This document shows positions 32,555-43,707 of a stretch of DNA of 64,000 bases, one piece after another; within the stretch, counting starts at the first letter, position 1, and every line of letters starts with the position of its first letter. This DNA comes from Oscarella lobularis (Eukaryota; Porifera; Homoscleromorpha; Homosclerophorida; Oscarellidae), in NCBI RefSeq assembly GCF_947507565.1, contig NC_089182.1:1116001-1180000 (forward strand), given 5' to 3'. The position numbers and the translations under genes were made by a program. The notes beneath the pieces are model-generated. The model saw only the letters and a list, made by a program, of their open reading frames with translations. It was not told the DNA's origin and did no database searches.

Positions 32555-33453
32555 TGTAGGACGCTTACGTGGATGTTGTTGATTGCTGCAATAAGGGTGA
32601 AATACAATTTACAGGGGATTGAGTGAATAGTTTAATTAATATTGGCTGTGTAGCGGTGGAGCAGCTATCACGAATGGGAGCAGTGATTGTCTCAATTGAA
32701 ATTCCTGAAATTGAGGTTGCCCTGGTTTAATTAGAGACAAGAAAGTCTATAATAATCCAGTGTTTTGTGAAGGCGACGAGACTGGGCCATTTTGCTTCAA
32801 TTCTCTCCGAGATGGCTTTACTCTTTTCCAAGGACAAAAAAGAGAAAGGACATCTATTAGTTTGTCTCGTTTCAGTTCTTGATTTAATCTCTTGTTCTCG
32901 GCTTTTTTATTGAAGAATCCCGAAACGAGACTAACCATGACAATGGTTGGTGGCTTTACCGCTGAAGAGTATTTCAAGGCTCAGCAGCAGAGAACGCGCA
33001 CCATTAGATTTCTTTACGACATATTCCGTGATGTCGCGATTGCATTATCACTCCTAGTAACTAAGCAAATCAAATGCGTCTATGGATGGCTAATTAAACT
33101 TTATTTCCAAAACTTCTCTTCTCTAGCGAACGGGATTACTGCACCTGAAATTATGACTGAAACAGAATCGCATGGTGAAAGCGATGCAACGTTGACAGCT
33201 AGGACGTCTTTGCAGGCAAGAATTTGAGGTTGGCTCGTCCGATGCGATTTTTGCTGTCTAGGTTTGCTGCTTTGGGAAATTATGCTGGCGTTCTGTTCCC
33301 GTGCATAGGGTACGACCTTATGGGCTTCCTATTGGATCATTGCAAAGCATAGGTAAATGGTGGGAAGAAAGGCTGCTTTTTCACGTTGCATATGCAGTTG
33401 AAAGCAAAGTGTCTAAAAGGCGGCCAGCTGTACACTACAGTTTTTTCTCGTAA
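32555..33453 (+). pseudogene. FAAH remnant (C-terminal third, copy 3)
   Basis: Collinear with the last five or so exons and introns of FAAH copy 2, including [25 protein letters not shown] and the [11 protein letters not shown] end. It lacks everything upstream, carries small insertions (for example three bases in the ATLTGR codons, near 33199) and loses about ten codons before the VPVGYD motif near 33290. The surrounding introns are kept, so it derives from DNA duplication. It sits before collagen C exactly as FAAH copy 2 sits before collagen A. Confidence 0.88.
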
Positions 33454-33631
33454 AGAGAGTTTTTGTCTTTATCCGGGTTATCGTTCACTCAACTGCCTCT
33501 CCAATCGCGGCGTAAGCGTGTCGAAATCGCTCGCACGACGATGTCGTTATCAAAGGTAAGATTCAGCACTGGGCCGTGTACCCGGGAAACCTTAAACCTT
33601 AGGGTCCTGCCCTAACGACCTTGGTACACTA

Positions 33632-34235
33632 ACTAGATAATGATGGCCTTTTGTGAGCCATCATGTGATCCCCGAACACCCTCAGCACGGTATCTATTTC
33701 TTATTACTCTAATTTTATAGGAAAAGCTGATGTGCATAATGTGCATCACACTGCCTAACCATGGCATGCATTATTTTCCGCAAAACCCTACAATTAGCCA
33801 ATTTGACCTCTCATGCGACACAGAGCTACCCCTTCCTAGCCCTAACTTCTGCCCCTTCGGGTGTTCGTGTCACGAGGCCCATTATCAGCTCGCAGTTGGG
33901 TTTGCGTGCTGCGAGCGAAGCTCGCAGCACGACAAACCCAACGTGCTCCTTTACTGCGTTCCCTTGATAAACGCTACTAAGTAAGCTCATTGTTATGTGC
34001 CCGTTATGTTCAATAGTATTTATTCTTGGCGGCAAGCATAGATATATCAGCATATTGTTATATCTATGCTGCAAACTATTGAACACAATCCGGGGTTACT
34101 ATCTACTGTGACGTCACCTTTTTCGGTAGCATTATGTTCATTATACGGGAGAGTATGACATCACAATGAATGTGATGTCATAAAGGGACCTGTGTGTGTG
34201 ATTGGTTTAAGAGCGATTGTGACGTGAGCGTTACC

Positions 34236-34267
<32 letters not shown>

Positions 34268-34367
34268 CAGACAGACACACACTTTGAGATTTTGCCCGAT
34301 CACGTTTGAGAGCCCCTCCCACGAGGGCGCGCGCGGGCTTCGCCCGCGCACGCCCTGGTGTTCGGGG
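33632..34367 (+). mobile_element. MITE-like non-autonomous repeat, copy 1
   Basis: A 700-base unit shared with 60703-61390. It begins actagataatgatggc, has ccccgaacacc near the left end (33670) and ggtgttcgggg at the right end (34357-34367) as 11-base inverted termini, and carries an internal 40-base hairpin (gggtttgcgtgctgcgagc and its complement, 33897-33940), a GC-rich cgcgcgggc palindrome near the right end and an acag microsatellite at about 34235-34270. No transposase frame. Movement presumably depends on an unseen autonomous relative. Confidence 0.75.
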
Positions 34368-34692
34368 AATAAAATTCGTTTCACAAGCAATAATGACCCT
34401 AGCATGGGTATCCGAGCCCTATAAGATAGCCGGCCTAACGCCATCTGGTGCCGTTAACCAAGGGTTCCTTGGATGGAGTGTGACGCGCTCTTGAAAGCTC
34501 TTTTTTACCCATCACATTCAAATCTTTGCGAACAACTCACATGAAAAACAAAGAGCAATGACATATACATGTTAGCATTACACAAACACTTAGTCATGAC
34601 ACCCGGTTCCGCACAAAAAATACTACGTCACACCATATATATATGCGCATACTAGTATATCTATGGTCACCACAGTTCACGCTCCCTTTTTG

Positions 34693-35762
34693 TTATATCG
34701 TGCACACGGCACAACTAAGGTCTGCATTGTGGATGTAAGGACCGCACTTTAGGTAACCGCCACACCGTCCATCTACAAAATAGAGTAGAGCACCGTTGAT
34801 ATTGGCCCGTGTTCCTGGCACGGATTCAGCATCTTTATCCACGCAAAGGAAATCACGTGTATGTGCATGGTTATGTCTTTCGGTCATCAGATATCCGTCG
34901 TATTCTTTTCTCCAACCAGACGGACAAACATTTCTAGCAGGAATGTGAAGTATTGTGCTCTTTCGTTTCACGCGGCAAACCGCGCACGGCACGTCGTCGT
35001 CTGGGTACGCTCTTGGAAAAAAGGGATTCCATTCATGCGTCTGATATTCTGCATTGTACATGTAAGCAACGCTTTGACTTCCAGTGTAATATTTGTTGTA
35101 GACAGGCTCCTCAGGCAAGCATAGCATATTTGCTCCGCCTCCTGGATGACTAAAGTACTCTCCACCAGCTCTTCCATTATAAACAAGCTCAGCTCCATCG
35201 CGGCACGACGTTCTACCCCATCGCGTATAGCTCACAGAGAGAGCGTCCAAAAGAGAAGAATCTATATATCACATTGATTTGTGCTCTGTGTTTTTCAAGG
35301 ACCAAACCTGCTCTCCCATTGTCTCCCTTTTCACCCTTTATTCCTTGTAATCCCAAATGTCCCTTAGTTCCAGGCGGTCCTTGAGATCCAGGAATACCCT
35401 GGGAACCCTTTGCGCCTTTAAATCCATCGCGTCCGTCTTTCCCGGGTGGTCCTGTATGATAGTACTTATACATATGTCTGGTGGCATGTCTGGTACCCTA
35501 GTAGTCTTATTATATGATACGCTACCTTCAACTCCGTCTCTTCCATCACGACCAGTATATCCGTCACTGGACAAAATTTCAACCTGCGTATAGAGAATTT
35601 GAACGTGGAAATAAAATCAGCAGTAACAGAGGTTACTTTTGCGTTAAGGGCTGTAACGGTATCTCTAAGAGACTGCACGTTGTCATCGTTGGTCGTTTCG
35701 GCCGACACTAAAACTGCACACAAACAAAGGCAGCTCGTTGTGATAGAAACTCCGATCTCCAT
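34693..35762 (-). CDS. short-chain collagen C4-like protein C
   Basis: Four exons as in A. ATG 35762 opens [21 protein letters not shown], leader [35 protein letters not shown], a Gly-X-Y exon ([20 protein letters not shown]), and the Cys domain ([40 protein letters not shown]) to TAA 34693-34695. Promoter and leader are close to those of A, including the ttatataggcaactg TATA-like segment about 70 bases upstream. Intact; presumably secreted. Confidence 0.9.
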
Positions 35763-36548
35763 TCTGAGTTGTGACTATGGTATCTGGAACGAATGTACTG
35801 AACTTTGATTGATCGAGTCTTCTCTTATATAGGCAACTGTAAGTACGGAACGAGGAAGTTCCGTGATTTATGGTAGCAAACGTGTTTTCGTTGCGGGATC
35901 TTTTGTTAGTTGAAGAGCCAGAGAGAAGACGGACGTGCGTCTTAGGATTGATTACAGTTGAAATAGAGTAAATAAATAAATAGATAAATAGATAGATAAA
36001 TAAATAACGAGAGCCGTTTACCGTGAGTTGATAGCTCGTTGATTTGTCGTTGCACGAGAGTATGAATACATCCTATTGAGATTGGGATAAATCTCTTTTG
36101 CGTCCTAAAAGATGGTTGTTTGCGCCTCTCCTCAGTCAGAAATTTTGTATCATGCACTAGAAGTCTGAACGTAAGTCTAGAAATGATGCAAGAGGAATCA
36201 ATTAAATCATAGGGCTTCAGATCTACTGCCAAGGGAAGTTCCGGGCTTGTGATTATCCGGGCTATGCAAGACATTTTTCGTTTCTTCTAATCGTGCTTCT
36301 AACCGCTTCTAACCGAAGTGCACCGTCCCGGCGTTTTATACAAGTCAACGTCTGTCAGGAATGTGGCCAAGTAAGGTCTGCAGCGATTTCCTTAGACCTA
36401 CCGAAATCAGCAAACGTCACGCGCGTTCCTCCCCCCATGTAGATGACAGTTTGATCTCTTAAAATTCGTACATATAGATGCATTAGAATGTAGTTAAATG
36501 ATGAACTGAACAAAAGTACGCATAGAGAGCTGTATAAGCTTCCTGTTC
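35763..36548. other. intergenic between short-chain collagens C and D
   Basis: Homologous to 29305-30081 between A and B. Includes an aaat/agat microsatellite at about 35967-36006. No gene. Confidence 0.6.
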
Positions 36549-37616
36549 TTATATTGTGCACACGGCACAAGTAAGTTCTGCATTGTGGACGTAAGGACCG
36601 CACTTTAGGTGACCACCACACCGTCCATCCACAAAATAGAGTAGAGCGCCGTCGTTATCGCCCCGTGTTCCTGGCACAGATTCAGCGTCTTTATCGACGC
36701 AGAGGAAATCACGCGAGTGTTTATGGGCATAATGTTCTGTCATCAGATATCCATCATATTCTTTTCTCCAACCAGATGGGCAAACATTTCTAGCCGGTAT
36801 ATGAAGTAGGGAACTCTTTCGTTTGACGCGGCAAACTGCGCACGGTACGTCGTCCTCTGGGAAAGCTCTTGGGCTAAAGGGATTCCATTGCCGCGTCTCA
36901 TATTCTGCATTGTACATGTAAGCAACATTTTGACTTCCAGTGAAATATTTGTTATAGATAGGGTCGTCAGGCAAACACTGCATGCTTGTTCCACCTCCTG
37001 AATGAGAATAGTGCTCTCCACCAGCCCTTCCACGATAGACGAGCTCAGCTCCATGGCTGCATGACGTTCTGCCCCACCGTGTATAGGTCACTGAGAGGGC
37101 ATCCAAAAGAGAAGAATCTATATATCACATTGTTATGTGCCGTCAGCCAAGTTTAAATTAGGGACCGAACCTGCTCTCCTAGTGTCTCCTTTTTCACCCT
37201 TTATTCCTTGTAATCCTTTAGTTCCAGGTGCTCCTTGAGGACCGGGAACACCCTGGGAACCCTTTTCTCCTTTAAATCCATCGCGTCCGTCTTTCCCGGG
37301 TGGTCCTGTGACATAGTACTATTGGTAGAACTAGCGACGTTTCTTTATGTGTTATTTTACCTTCAATTCCATCTCTTCCATCGCGACCAGGTTGATTTTT
37401 AAATCCATTAGTAGTTAGAATGTCTACCTGGGTAAGTTAATTAAAGTCAAGTTAGTTAACGTTAGGACTAATCTTCTGGGCCCATACTTTGGCTTTGAGA
37501 TCTGTGACGGCATCTCGAAGAGACGTTGTGTTGTCATTGATAGTTGCAGCAGATACTAACGCTGCACCCAAGCAGAAGCAGCTTATGAGGAACACACGAG
37601 AAGCGCCAGTCTTCAT
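36549..37616 (-). CDS. short-chain collagen C4-like protein D
   Basis: Most divergent of the four at its start: ATG 37616, [20 protein letters not shown], leader [15 protein letters not shown], then [20 protein letters not shown], the Gly-X-Y exon, and the Cys domain ([44 protein letters not shown]) to TAA 36549-36551. Same exon phases as A-C. Intact. A TATA-like tatatagag lies about 65 bases upstream. Confidence 0.9.
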
Positions 37617-38305
37617 CTTGCTTAAAGTGCCTTGGACAAGTGGAGGAAAAGTCTGATTTGGAGCGCTTGAGTTGTCTCTTATATAGAGCGACTATGATTC
37701 ATAACTCGCGGAGTAAGTGGGAGACGTTAAAGCCGGAGTCTGTAGCAAGAAACGGATTGTCGCGTCGCCGCTTCTTATGTAATCCAATTACTCAGTTGAA
37801 AGAGGGAGTAGAAAGAGTGGGAGTAGTGTGGGGGTTTGTCTGTAGTTGACGGTGTAGCCATTCCGTAATTTACAGTTACATAACGGTTTTCTTGTTACGC
37901 AGCCCTTAGCATTGTACGGGTATCATGGGTAGACCGACCGCGGGACCTTTGCGAACAAACAATTGTGCATTTTATGTATTTTACCTCTCATCTTCGTTTT
38001 GAAATAGGAGAATCAAGGCAGTTAGTTACACAGTACATACCTTCAAACAAGATTGTGATCTGCACTATCACTCTTGGATTGTGCTGAGGTGGCATTGTGG
38101 GGATACCACCAATTCAAGTAAGACTAAAGAGTCCCGCTGTTTCAGTATTTTTTGCATGCACTGAACCAAATGTAGTTTTTAGCTAGACAGCTCTGATTAT
38201 GAACCTTTAGTTAGTGGTGAAACCGCTTAGTCAGACAGAGATCCCCCACCGAATGTCAGGCAAATTTCTAACGCTTATTTAGAGAATGACGAGTGCGTAG
38301 GTAAG
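37617..38305. other. intergenic, collagen D promoter side and JMJD4 3' flank
   Basis: The first 150 bases should hold the collagen D promoter. The rest is the 3' side of JMJD4. No further exon, RNA or repeat recognised. Confidence 0.45.
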
Positions 38306-39966
38306 TCAAGTTTTGTTTTTAATATTACGTGAAAGATGTGTAGAAAGCTTACTGTCAATTTCTATAAATTTTTCTAATTCTTTTTGAGTAAAAATCACTT
38401 TTGTAGAATCATCACTCAAGAGTTGTCGTAGAGCAGTTTGGATGCGTGTGCATTCAAATTGCTTGAATAGAGACAACGGATTCGACGCAACTGAGAGAGC
38501 GCCGCCTGGTTGGATGCAATCGCGCGTAGGACCAAATTTGGTCATTCTTAGCGCGCACTCCGCGTCTTCCACACGAGGAACGAATCGGCCGAACAACTGC
38601 GTTTCCTCGCTTATTTCTTGAAGAATTCGCTCAGAAACCGATAAAAGGTATCGTAGAAATAGATGGTAGTCGATCCCGCTATCGGATAGTAGGATTTTCT
38701 GCCGCAAAAACGGTTTTTATCACCAAGGGGGAATGGGAGGTAGGTAGGACCTGGCAATGATTGTCCCAGCCCTCCATATCCTCGCAATCCGCTATTGCTC
38801 GCTTTACCTTTTAAAAACACGTAAAGCAACACGTGACTGAGAAGAAGCAAGCATTACCTGTTTCAAATCTGATCTAAGTTTTTCCAACATGATGTCTAAA
38901 TTGCATGCATTTCCCCAATTGTGATTAATAGACATAGTGTCCTCCTAATGTAAGAGAAGTTCCTGCACGAGAACTCTAATAAATACTTTTATGGGTTTAC
39001 CACGTTCTCAACTTGATGATGCCATCCGCTAATAAGACTCCCTATGTCACGTTTATCCACGTTTAAACTTTATTTGAATTACCTTGGGATAAATATTATT
39101 TCTCCGCTATTTTGAATTATGTCAATTGGCTTGCTCGCTTTGTGAGCGTTCGGATATCTTGTAGAGTCACTAACGGCGTCGCTAGTGACGTCAAACGGCA
39201 AATTTCCAAAAGTATCTCTAAGATAGTCTTCCTCTCCTGGAGGATAAATAATCCAACGTTTTGCCCCGCACACATTAGCAGACCAACTATAAGATCTTAG
39301 AACAGGGGACGTTATAATAATGAATTAGTTTAGTGATATGTACAAGAACCTATAAACGTCAGCGTGGAATGGGGTCCTATAAAATTTCAAATTAATTAAA
39401 TCTGGTTTTTTATATAAGCTGGTTGAGGATTACCATGTGCCCTTTGGTCCCATGTAAACAAATCTAAAGTCATCCTTTTCGTACTTTTCCCAAAATTCGT
39501 TCATCCAATCATCAATAAAGTGGGGCGGGGTTTCATAGGCGCCGTAATCCGGATAATTTCTAAACCCTTGATCGCTTAGCGTGTGCTAACTTACAGTAGC
39601 TGTGGTTTTTTACCGAGAAAAGTGCCAGTCTTTGAGATAGAGAGGCTTATCTTTCCACTGAGATAAGTATTCTCTTAGGGAAATCTCCACTTTGGGGTGG
39701 GACCCGAATTTTTCCTTGCTGCAGTCCGCTACGGGAACGATGCAATCTCCTGCACGAATCGTTCCCGTTTTGGCATCGCATATCATTAATGAGATATTAC
39801 CGAAGTTTTGCAGCAGGAACTCTAAATTCGGTTTTCCATATTTGACCCATTCTCTTCTCGCCTTCCAGCCAGCCGTGATCTCCGATCCGATGAGACACGG
39901 TTTGTTAGGAAGGAGAAACGAGGCGAAGAACGTTTGAGAGCTCAATTGGCCGCTGACGCGTTCCAT
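38306..39966 (-). CDS. JMJD4: JmjC lysyl hydroxylase JMJD4
   Basis: About eight exons match JMJD4, the 2-oxoglutarate/Fe(II) oxygenase that hydroxylates a lysine of release factor eRF1. Landmarks: SQTFFASFLLPNKPC, LYLKDWHFSR, FVYMGPKGTW, TPFHADVYRSYSWSANVCGA (HxD iron ligands), KRWIIYPPGEEDYLRDTFGN, LPFDVTSDAVSDSTRYPN, GEIIFIPRSGWHHQVENV (distal His), EDTMSINHNWGNACNLDIML, then the helical C-terminus. Stop at 38306-38308. The ATG at 39966 falls inside the first conserved segment; the open frame continues upstream without another ATG, so a further 5' exon is possible. Confidence 0.88.
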
Positions 39967-40559
39967 GAGCGAGATCGCGCTGTTATTAGGCTCTAGTGTT
40001 CTCCTATCGCGCTCAGACGCAGCAGGAGACACGAAACGTAAGCAGGGAAACGTAAAGTCTAGCCTACCTAGCGCGCGTTTCGATGCAGAGCAGAGCAGAT
40101 CAGCGAAGCTATCGTTCGCTGCCTTCGACGGGAGCCTTCTTTTCTGAGCAGACGTGTTTGAATGGAAGCGTCACAGGTAATTTCATCCAATCTAACCGGT
40201 AAATTGCGATAACGCTAACCTACTCGCAGGTGACTCAGAAGGTTGCAATGTACGGAGAGGCGCGTCCGAGAGTACCGCGGCGCGCCGGTTTGAGGGGGCC
40301 CGTCAGGACGACGTGGAAGGACAGAAAAGCGGCGGCCTTAATTGTAGTTCTTTTGAGATGACAGTTTTTTTACTACGAATACGGTAGTAGTGGCGACACG
40401 GACAGGGTCCTGAGCATATGACCCTTCATTAGATTTGAAACTGCTCCGGGGACCTTCTGTAAAAGGTCGTGTGTGTGCACGAGAAATAGGCGCGTCGCAA
40501 GCAGACAATAGCGTAGACATAGGCACTTTATAATTTTATTGAATAAAACCCGGAAGTAA
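39967..40559. other. 5' flank of JMJD4
   Basis: May hold a missing first JMJD4 exon (the frame stays open to about 40070) and its promoter. Otherwise nothing supported. Confidence 0.4.
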
Positions 40560-41215
40560 ACCGGAAACTTTAATAAAAATTGCAAATGGGTCTCCCTTCT
40601 TTTGCTGTCCACCTGCACAGACCGTGAGGGTCCGTACAGGCTTCGGTTGGGTGGGGGTCAACCTCACTACTCCCCCGTCGGAGTTAGAGCCTGTTTAGTC
40701 TCCCGGCTCGGACGCCTGGGACCGGCAGCGCTCGGATGTGAGTGCTACCGGCCTGATTCCAGGGGGACCGCTATTGTAACCCACCGCGTCTTGCCCAAGT
40801 GGGGTGGCAGTTTATCACTCATGCCACAGGAGTAGGGGTTGGGCTCCCCTGCGTTCAAGCCACTTTAACCTCTCTGGCTCAAGAGTTGGGCCGGTTTTAT
40901 TTAGTCACCTCGGGGCTCGGAGGTGAATGTACCTACAAAACAAAAAAAACAGCATTTTTGCGGCACTTGTCCCTCACGATTCGCTCCGAGTGTTTAGGCA
41001 GAAAGAGCGTTGATCTCAGTCAGCCTGCAGCCGTTTCTTACCTTTATCAAAAGAATCGCACAGGAAACTTATGATATGGTATTATCTGTATACGAGACAC
41101 GCCTCTCATACATCTACGCTGCCGGGGACTGCTGGTGGAGGACAGAGGTTGACCACGTGCCTACGCCACGTGCCACTAGTCGTCGGACAAAGCACGCGCA
41201 AATCTGAAATGTTCA
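40560..41215. other. GC-rich unexplained block without coding potential
   Basis: A sharply bounded GC-rich stretch between AT-rich flanks, with several self-complementary runs (for example gtgggggtcaacctcactac, ccgctattgtaacccaccgcg). No frame shows protein-family signal. A gcgttcaagcc near 40850 resembles a pol III box B but no convincing box A or tRNA fold accompanies it. Could be a structured RNA, the end of a retroposon or the body of an unknown repeat. Identity not recognised. Confidence 0.35.
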
Positions 41216-41500
41216 CCGTCCCTAATTAATTAAACTGATTCTAGTGCTTACTGCGCACCGTGAACGAAAGCCATGTCTGAAGAGAAGACCCATGCAAATC
41301 TGCCTGCTTTTCTATTGAGACCATCACTCTGATATTAATTAATTATTCACATTCACCGGTACCAATACAGAAGTGCTATTGCACAATCCAGTCCACATTT
41401 CTGCATAGTCTACGTTTCAAATGATTTCAAGCTTCAGGAGGCCTAGAATGGAATGAATTAAGAAAAATACGCAAAACGCCATTATTCAAAATTCAATTAT

Positions 41501-41984
41501 TCAAGGATACTCTCCGCCTGGAACAAGCTACACACATAGAACAAATTCACGCGTGTACTCAAATTTCTGATTGAGATATATATTCCTTACCATCGCCACG
41601 TTATTTCCGTTGAGGAGAATCTGTTCTAATTTCGTGACTCTTCTACCCTCAGAAGTCGTTTCACTAAAGCATACAGGTTTATCAAAAAAAATATTTCTTA
41701 GAAAATACGACACCATACTATTCGACGACGTCTTCGAGTACCATGTCTAAGCAATTTGTTAAGGCTTTTATAGCACCGTTGACAGAAAAAAATGTGAAAG
41801 AAGGAAAGGATACTGACGAAATCGTCGAAGCCGAGAAGCGTGCCGTATAACTCCCTCTCCGACTTCATGATCACGTGAATGCGCGATCCAATGCACTTGT
41901 CAACAAGCTCTAAACACAGAACGCCGTCAGTGTATAGGAAAACGACGACAGGGACTCGCCTAGGGGAAGCAACTGCGACGCCAT
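41501..41984 (-). CDS. LSM5: U6 snRNA-associated Sm-like protein LSm5
   Basis: Five small exons give a complete LSm5. Exon 1 from ATG 41984 is MASQLLPL(E) with a gc donor (CTAG|gcgagtcc). Then [20 protein letters not shown] and [20 protein letters not shown] (Sm1), [20 protein letters not shown] and NNVAM (Sm2), and the final exon LVPGGEYP to the stop at 41501-41503. LSm5 is part of the LSm1-7 (mRNA decay) and LSm2-8 (U6) rings. The vertebrate end is LVPGGEGPEV, here shortened by two residues. The middle exon is only 28 bases. Confidence 0.93.
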
Positions 41985-42088
41985 AGAAAACGTGCACACG
42001 GGACAGTAATTCGAGAGGGCTCCCGGATAACATCACATTACAAACGCAAGCGCACAACGATAAATATGAACGGAATCGCACATGAATT

Positions 42089-42813
42089 CTAGAGTTCCGA
42101 GTGAACCGTCGTGAATTCATTTCGCGTAATTTCGCCGTTTTTGTTCTTGTCGTACAGATTGAAAAACGTCTCTACGACCTGATCGACCATCTTGTTGTTC
42201 TTAGTAGTGGGCATCGCCTTTAGATTCACTGTATATTCCCGAAGCTAAACATCCTCACGCGATGAATAGGTAAAAACTAAAACTGCGATTCCTACCTCCG
42301 ATTTCAATAAAATTCCGTCGTGATCCAAATCCATGAGCTTGAAGTTTTCAATAGTAAGAGGCGGTTTTCGTTCTTTTCCTCTCACAATCACTTCATCGAC
42401 TTCGACCGTGTATTTCATCTCCGTTCCGACGGGAAAATGCTCGCTGTCAATTTCTTCCGTTGTCACGTCGATGTCGGCGACTTCGCCTTGACACATGCCA
42501 AGGAGAGCTTCATTCCACAGCTGGGCCATCTTTCCGGTGGCGAAACCGACGCGAAACTTCAACGCTTCTGTCACGACGAATCTAAACGAAAGGTCGATCA
42601 TCAAAAAACGTTTTTGCTCTGGGTTTTTTTCCCTCACCGAGATTCGATGAGAGTTCCCTTGTCGTCGAATGCCTTGTAGAGAATCGATACGTCGTTGCCG
42701 CGCTCGACTTTCGTTAGGCAGTTCTCGCCGTTTTCGACGGTTTCGCGGCTGAAATCGAGAGCGCTGCCCAGGCGGACGAGGAGAAGGAGAGCGAACGTCG
42801 TGCAACTCCGCAT
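42089..42813 (-). CDS. ER-resident FKBP with EF-hands (FKBP14-like)
   Basis: ATG 42813 starts a signal peptide ([19 protein letters not shown]). The peptidyl-prolyl isomerase domain spans [20 protein letters not shown] to [20 protein letters not shown] with one intron. EF-hand loops follow, [14 protein letters not shown] and [15 protein letters not shown], over two further exons. The protein ends TTVHSEL with TAG at 42089-42091; HSEL is a plausible variant of the HDEL end of FKBP14. FKBP14 assists collagen folding in the ER, which suits a window rich in collagen genes, although that is inference. Head-to-head with SLX9. Confidence 0.86.
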
Positions 42814-43016
42814 TGCTTCCGTAAGATGTGCGCGCGCGCTATCTGCACCTGATGTACCTACGTGAGGAATAAAAACCAGGAATAAAAAATCTAGCCAAAG
42901 CCACTGTTTAAATAATTCAAACAATAATTCAAACACCTTGTATCTCTCTGAAAAAAGAAGTCGGTGATTTCTGAGTGCTTGAGCATGCGCGTTTACTTGT
43001 TCGAACGATCCACGAT
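42814..43016. promoter_or_regulatory. divergent interval, FKBP14-like / SLX9
   Basis: 203 bases between opposite start codons; must hold both promoters. No motif assigned; inferred from layout. Confidence 0.4.
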
Positions 43017-43677
43017 ATGCCGAAAGAGAGACGACTACGACGCAAGAGGCATCTGCCTGGGGTTAAACCCATGGAGGAAGACAGCAAAGATGTACGAAAT
43101 TCTGCAAATTTCGTCGGTGTTTTACCTCTTCGCGTCGGTGCAGGACGTTCCTCCGATTCCTGAAGAGATTCTTAGTAAGAAATCGTTTGTGGCATTTCCA
43201 GAAGCCCCAAAAGAAGGATCGGTCAGCAAGAAAGCAAAGCGAAAGCAGAGGAGAAAGAAGTGGCTAGAAAGTAACGCGCGTTATAAACATTTTGACGCAT
43301 AATCGCAGGATTTCATAAATTACCCATTTGTAGAATTCGACACGTCCCATCTAGCGTCAACGAAGACGAAGAAGAAACCAAAAAAGTCAATAGTCAGCGA
43401 TCTAGAAACAATCAAGTCAGCGATAATGGAAGTAGAAGAAGAAATGACAAAACACAGCAAGCCCACGAAAGAAGAACCTGCAAAGACAAAAACAAGAAAA
43501 GCAAGACACCGAATTTTGTAAGAAAAAATAATAATTATAGAAAATACTACGGTACCATTTAACACTTGCAGAGAAACGGAAAAGGACAAATTCAAGAGAG
43601 TTCTAGAACATGAGGCATACAAGAAAAATCCATTAGAAGCGATTTTGACTCACGTCCGACTTACAAATGCTAATTAG
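43017..43677 (+). CDS. SLX9: ribosome biogenesis protein SLX9 (FAM207A)
   Basis: Four exons. ATG 43017, MPKERRLRRKRHLPGVKPME, then DVPPIPEEILSKKSFVAFP, the basic helix KKAKRKQRRKKWLE, a Lys-rich exon with KSIVSDLETIKSAIMEVEEE, and the end KFKRVLEHEAYKKNPLEAIL typical of SLX9/FAM207A, stop 43675-43677. SLX9 works in 18S rRNA and pre-40S maturation in the nucleolus. The exon 2/3 junction (GAA A|gtaacg ... tttgtag|AA) was chosen because it preserves frame into the conserved part. Diverged N-terminus, but the C-terminal signature is clear. Confidence 0.78.
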
Positions 43678-43707
43678 TGTATGTATGTATAATAATACAA
43701 TGAATCA

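Noticed and set aside
28404-37054. Plus-strand ORFs opposite the short-chain collagen C-terminal exons
   Set aside because: The same antisense shadow appears in all four copies; sense frames carry the conserved Cys domain.
40844-40856. tRNA gene from the box-B-like gcgttcaagcc
   Set aside because: No matching box A, acceptor stem or anticodon arm could be drawn.
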